Assembly (NCBI GenBank): GCA_021812785.1
Contig: JAKAMR010000033.1
Span: 1 to 23,924, forward strand
Length of the DNA: 23,924 nucleotides
Reading direction: 5' to 3'
Origin: Nitrospirota bacterium
GTDB lineage: Bacteria; Nitrospirota; Thermodesulfovibrionia; Thermodesulfovibrionales; JdFR-88
The notes under the pieces were generated by a model that was not told the DNA's origin, did not search any database, and was given only the letters and a program-made list of their open reading frames with translations. Shown piece after piece: positions 23,540 to 23,924 of this stretch. The position numbers and the translations under genes were made by a program. Each line of letters begins with the position of its first letter. The first letter of the stretch is position 1.

Positions 23540-23924
23540 CTATTCCCCGACCGCCCTAGCGGCAAGCGAGGGATTGAACTTCTCGCTAAGATTCCTGTAC
23601 GCCTGGGCGTTGAATTCCTCAAGCCTGCGCCCGAGCGACTGCAGTGCGTACAGGCTCGATGCCCATTTCGTGTAGTCCTGTGCGAGCGCGGTCTGCATTA
23701 CATCCAGCCTTTTCTTGTAATCCAGTAGCACCGGGCTTGCTGCCAGAAGGTGGACGTCGCACCTGTTTGCGGAGGTGTTTGCGACAGAGCTTGGCTCATC
23801 CCGGGCGACTATCAGCCCCTTGTCTATCAGGACCTGCGCGTTATGGTCCAGGTCGGCCATCATGGCATAGGCATACGCCTTGGCGGCGATAGTGGAAAAC
23901 TCCGAGGCCATCGCGGCCTCCTGG
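23540..23924 (-). CDS. hypothetical transfer-region protein, upstream of traG (probably partial)
   Basis: The frame is open to the window edge. An ATG at 23911 is preceded by AGGAGG, so 123 residues could be complete, but upstream codons (QEAA) are also in frame and the helix seems to continue, so a longer protein cut by the window is equally likely. The visible part is helical and Ala-rich with no membrane segment (IAAKAYAYAMMADLDHNAQ, KKRLDVMQTALAQDYTKW), and it has one cysteine. It ends ten bases before the TraG-N start, so the two are co-transcribed. By gene order it would occupy the place of TraH in F-like systems, but no TraH signature is seen. Confidence 0.65.
   Translation of the reverse strand, partial: QEAAMASEFSTIAAKAYAYAMMADLDHNAQVLIDKGLIVARDEPSSVANTSANRCDVHLLAASPVLLDYKKRLDVMQTALAQDYTKWASSLYALQSLGRRLEEFNAQAYRNLSEKFNPSLAARAVGE

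Overview
The window looks like the inside of an integrative conjugative element or conjugative plasmid from a Gram-negative bacterium. The evidence is a 1085-residue TraG-N-type mating-pair protein at the right end, membrane and small hypothetical genes at the left end, and cargo between them. The host cannot be named. Codon use and high GC in the flanks would suit a deltaproteobacterial or Nitrospirota-like host, but this is a guess. The central defence genes (about 6.2-18.6 kb) are visibly more AT-rich than both flanks, which suggests separate acquisition.

Layout: (1) 1-1200, + strand: end of a small membrane ORF, a four-helix membrane protein and a 128-residue hypothetical, closed by a terminator hairpin. 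(2) 1200-2510, + strand: small genes, each behind a structured leader (38 aa, 174 aa and 41 aa). (3) 2510-6265, + strand: a tightly coupled operon of a zinc-finger amidoligase (GS/COOH-NH2-ligase-like), a class II glutamine amidotransferase and a GNAT acetyltransferase, then a hairpin, a very long second hairpin and a paralogue of the 38-aa peptide. (4) 18592 down to 6245, - strand: a probable defence operon of SNF2 helicase-DUF3883, TIR protein, DUF1156 DNA methylase, DUF499 ATPase with a HEPN-like N-terminus, NERD nuclease, and two antitoxin-like proteins with no toxin. (5) 18.6-19.3 kb: intergenic, possibly degraded. (6) HigBA toxin-antitoxin on + with a near-consensus promoter and palindromic operator. 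(7) 20.0-23.9 kb: a 62-aa membrane protein (+), then TraG-N and one more transfer-region ORF on -.

Two systems stand out. The first is the amidoligase/glutaminase/acetyltransferase operon. It shares a duplicated RNA leader, with pairing preserved between the copies, with a conserved 38-aa peptide gene that has a second copy on the far side of the operon. My working hypothesis is an element-encoded peptide- or protein-modification system in which glutaminase-derived ammonia or an amine is ligated to a carboxylate, possibly on these small peptides. The second is a DISARM-like methylase/helicase/DUF499 cassette. It has a TIR effector with an unrecognised C-terminal domain embedded in it and lacks the DISARM core genes drmA, drmB and drmC within this window.
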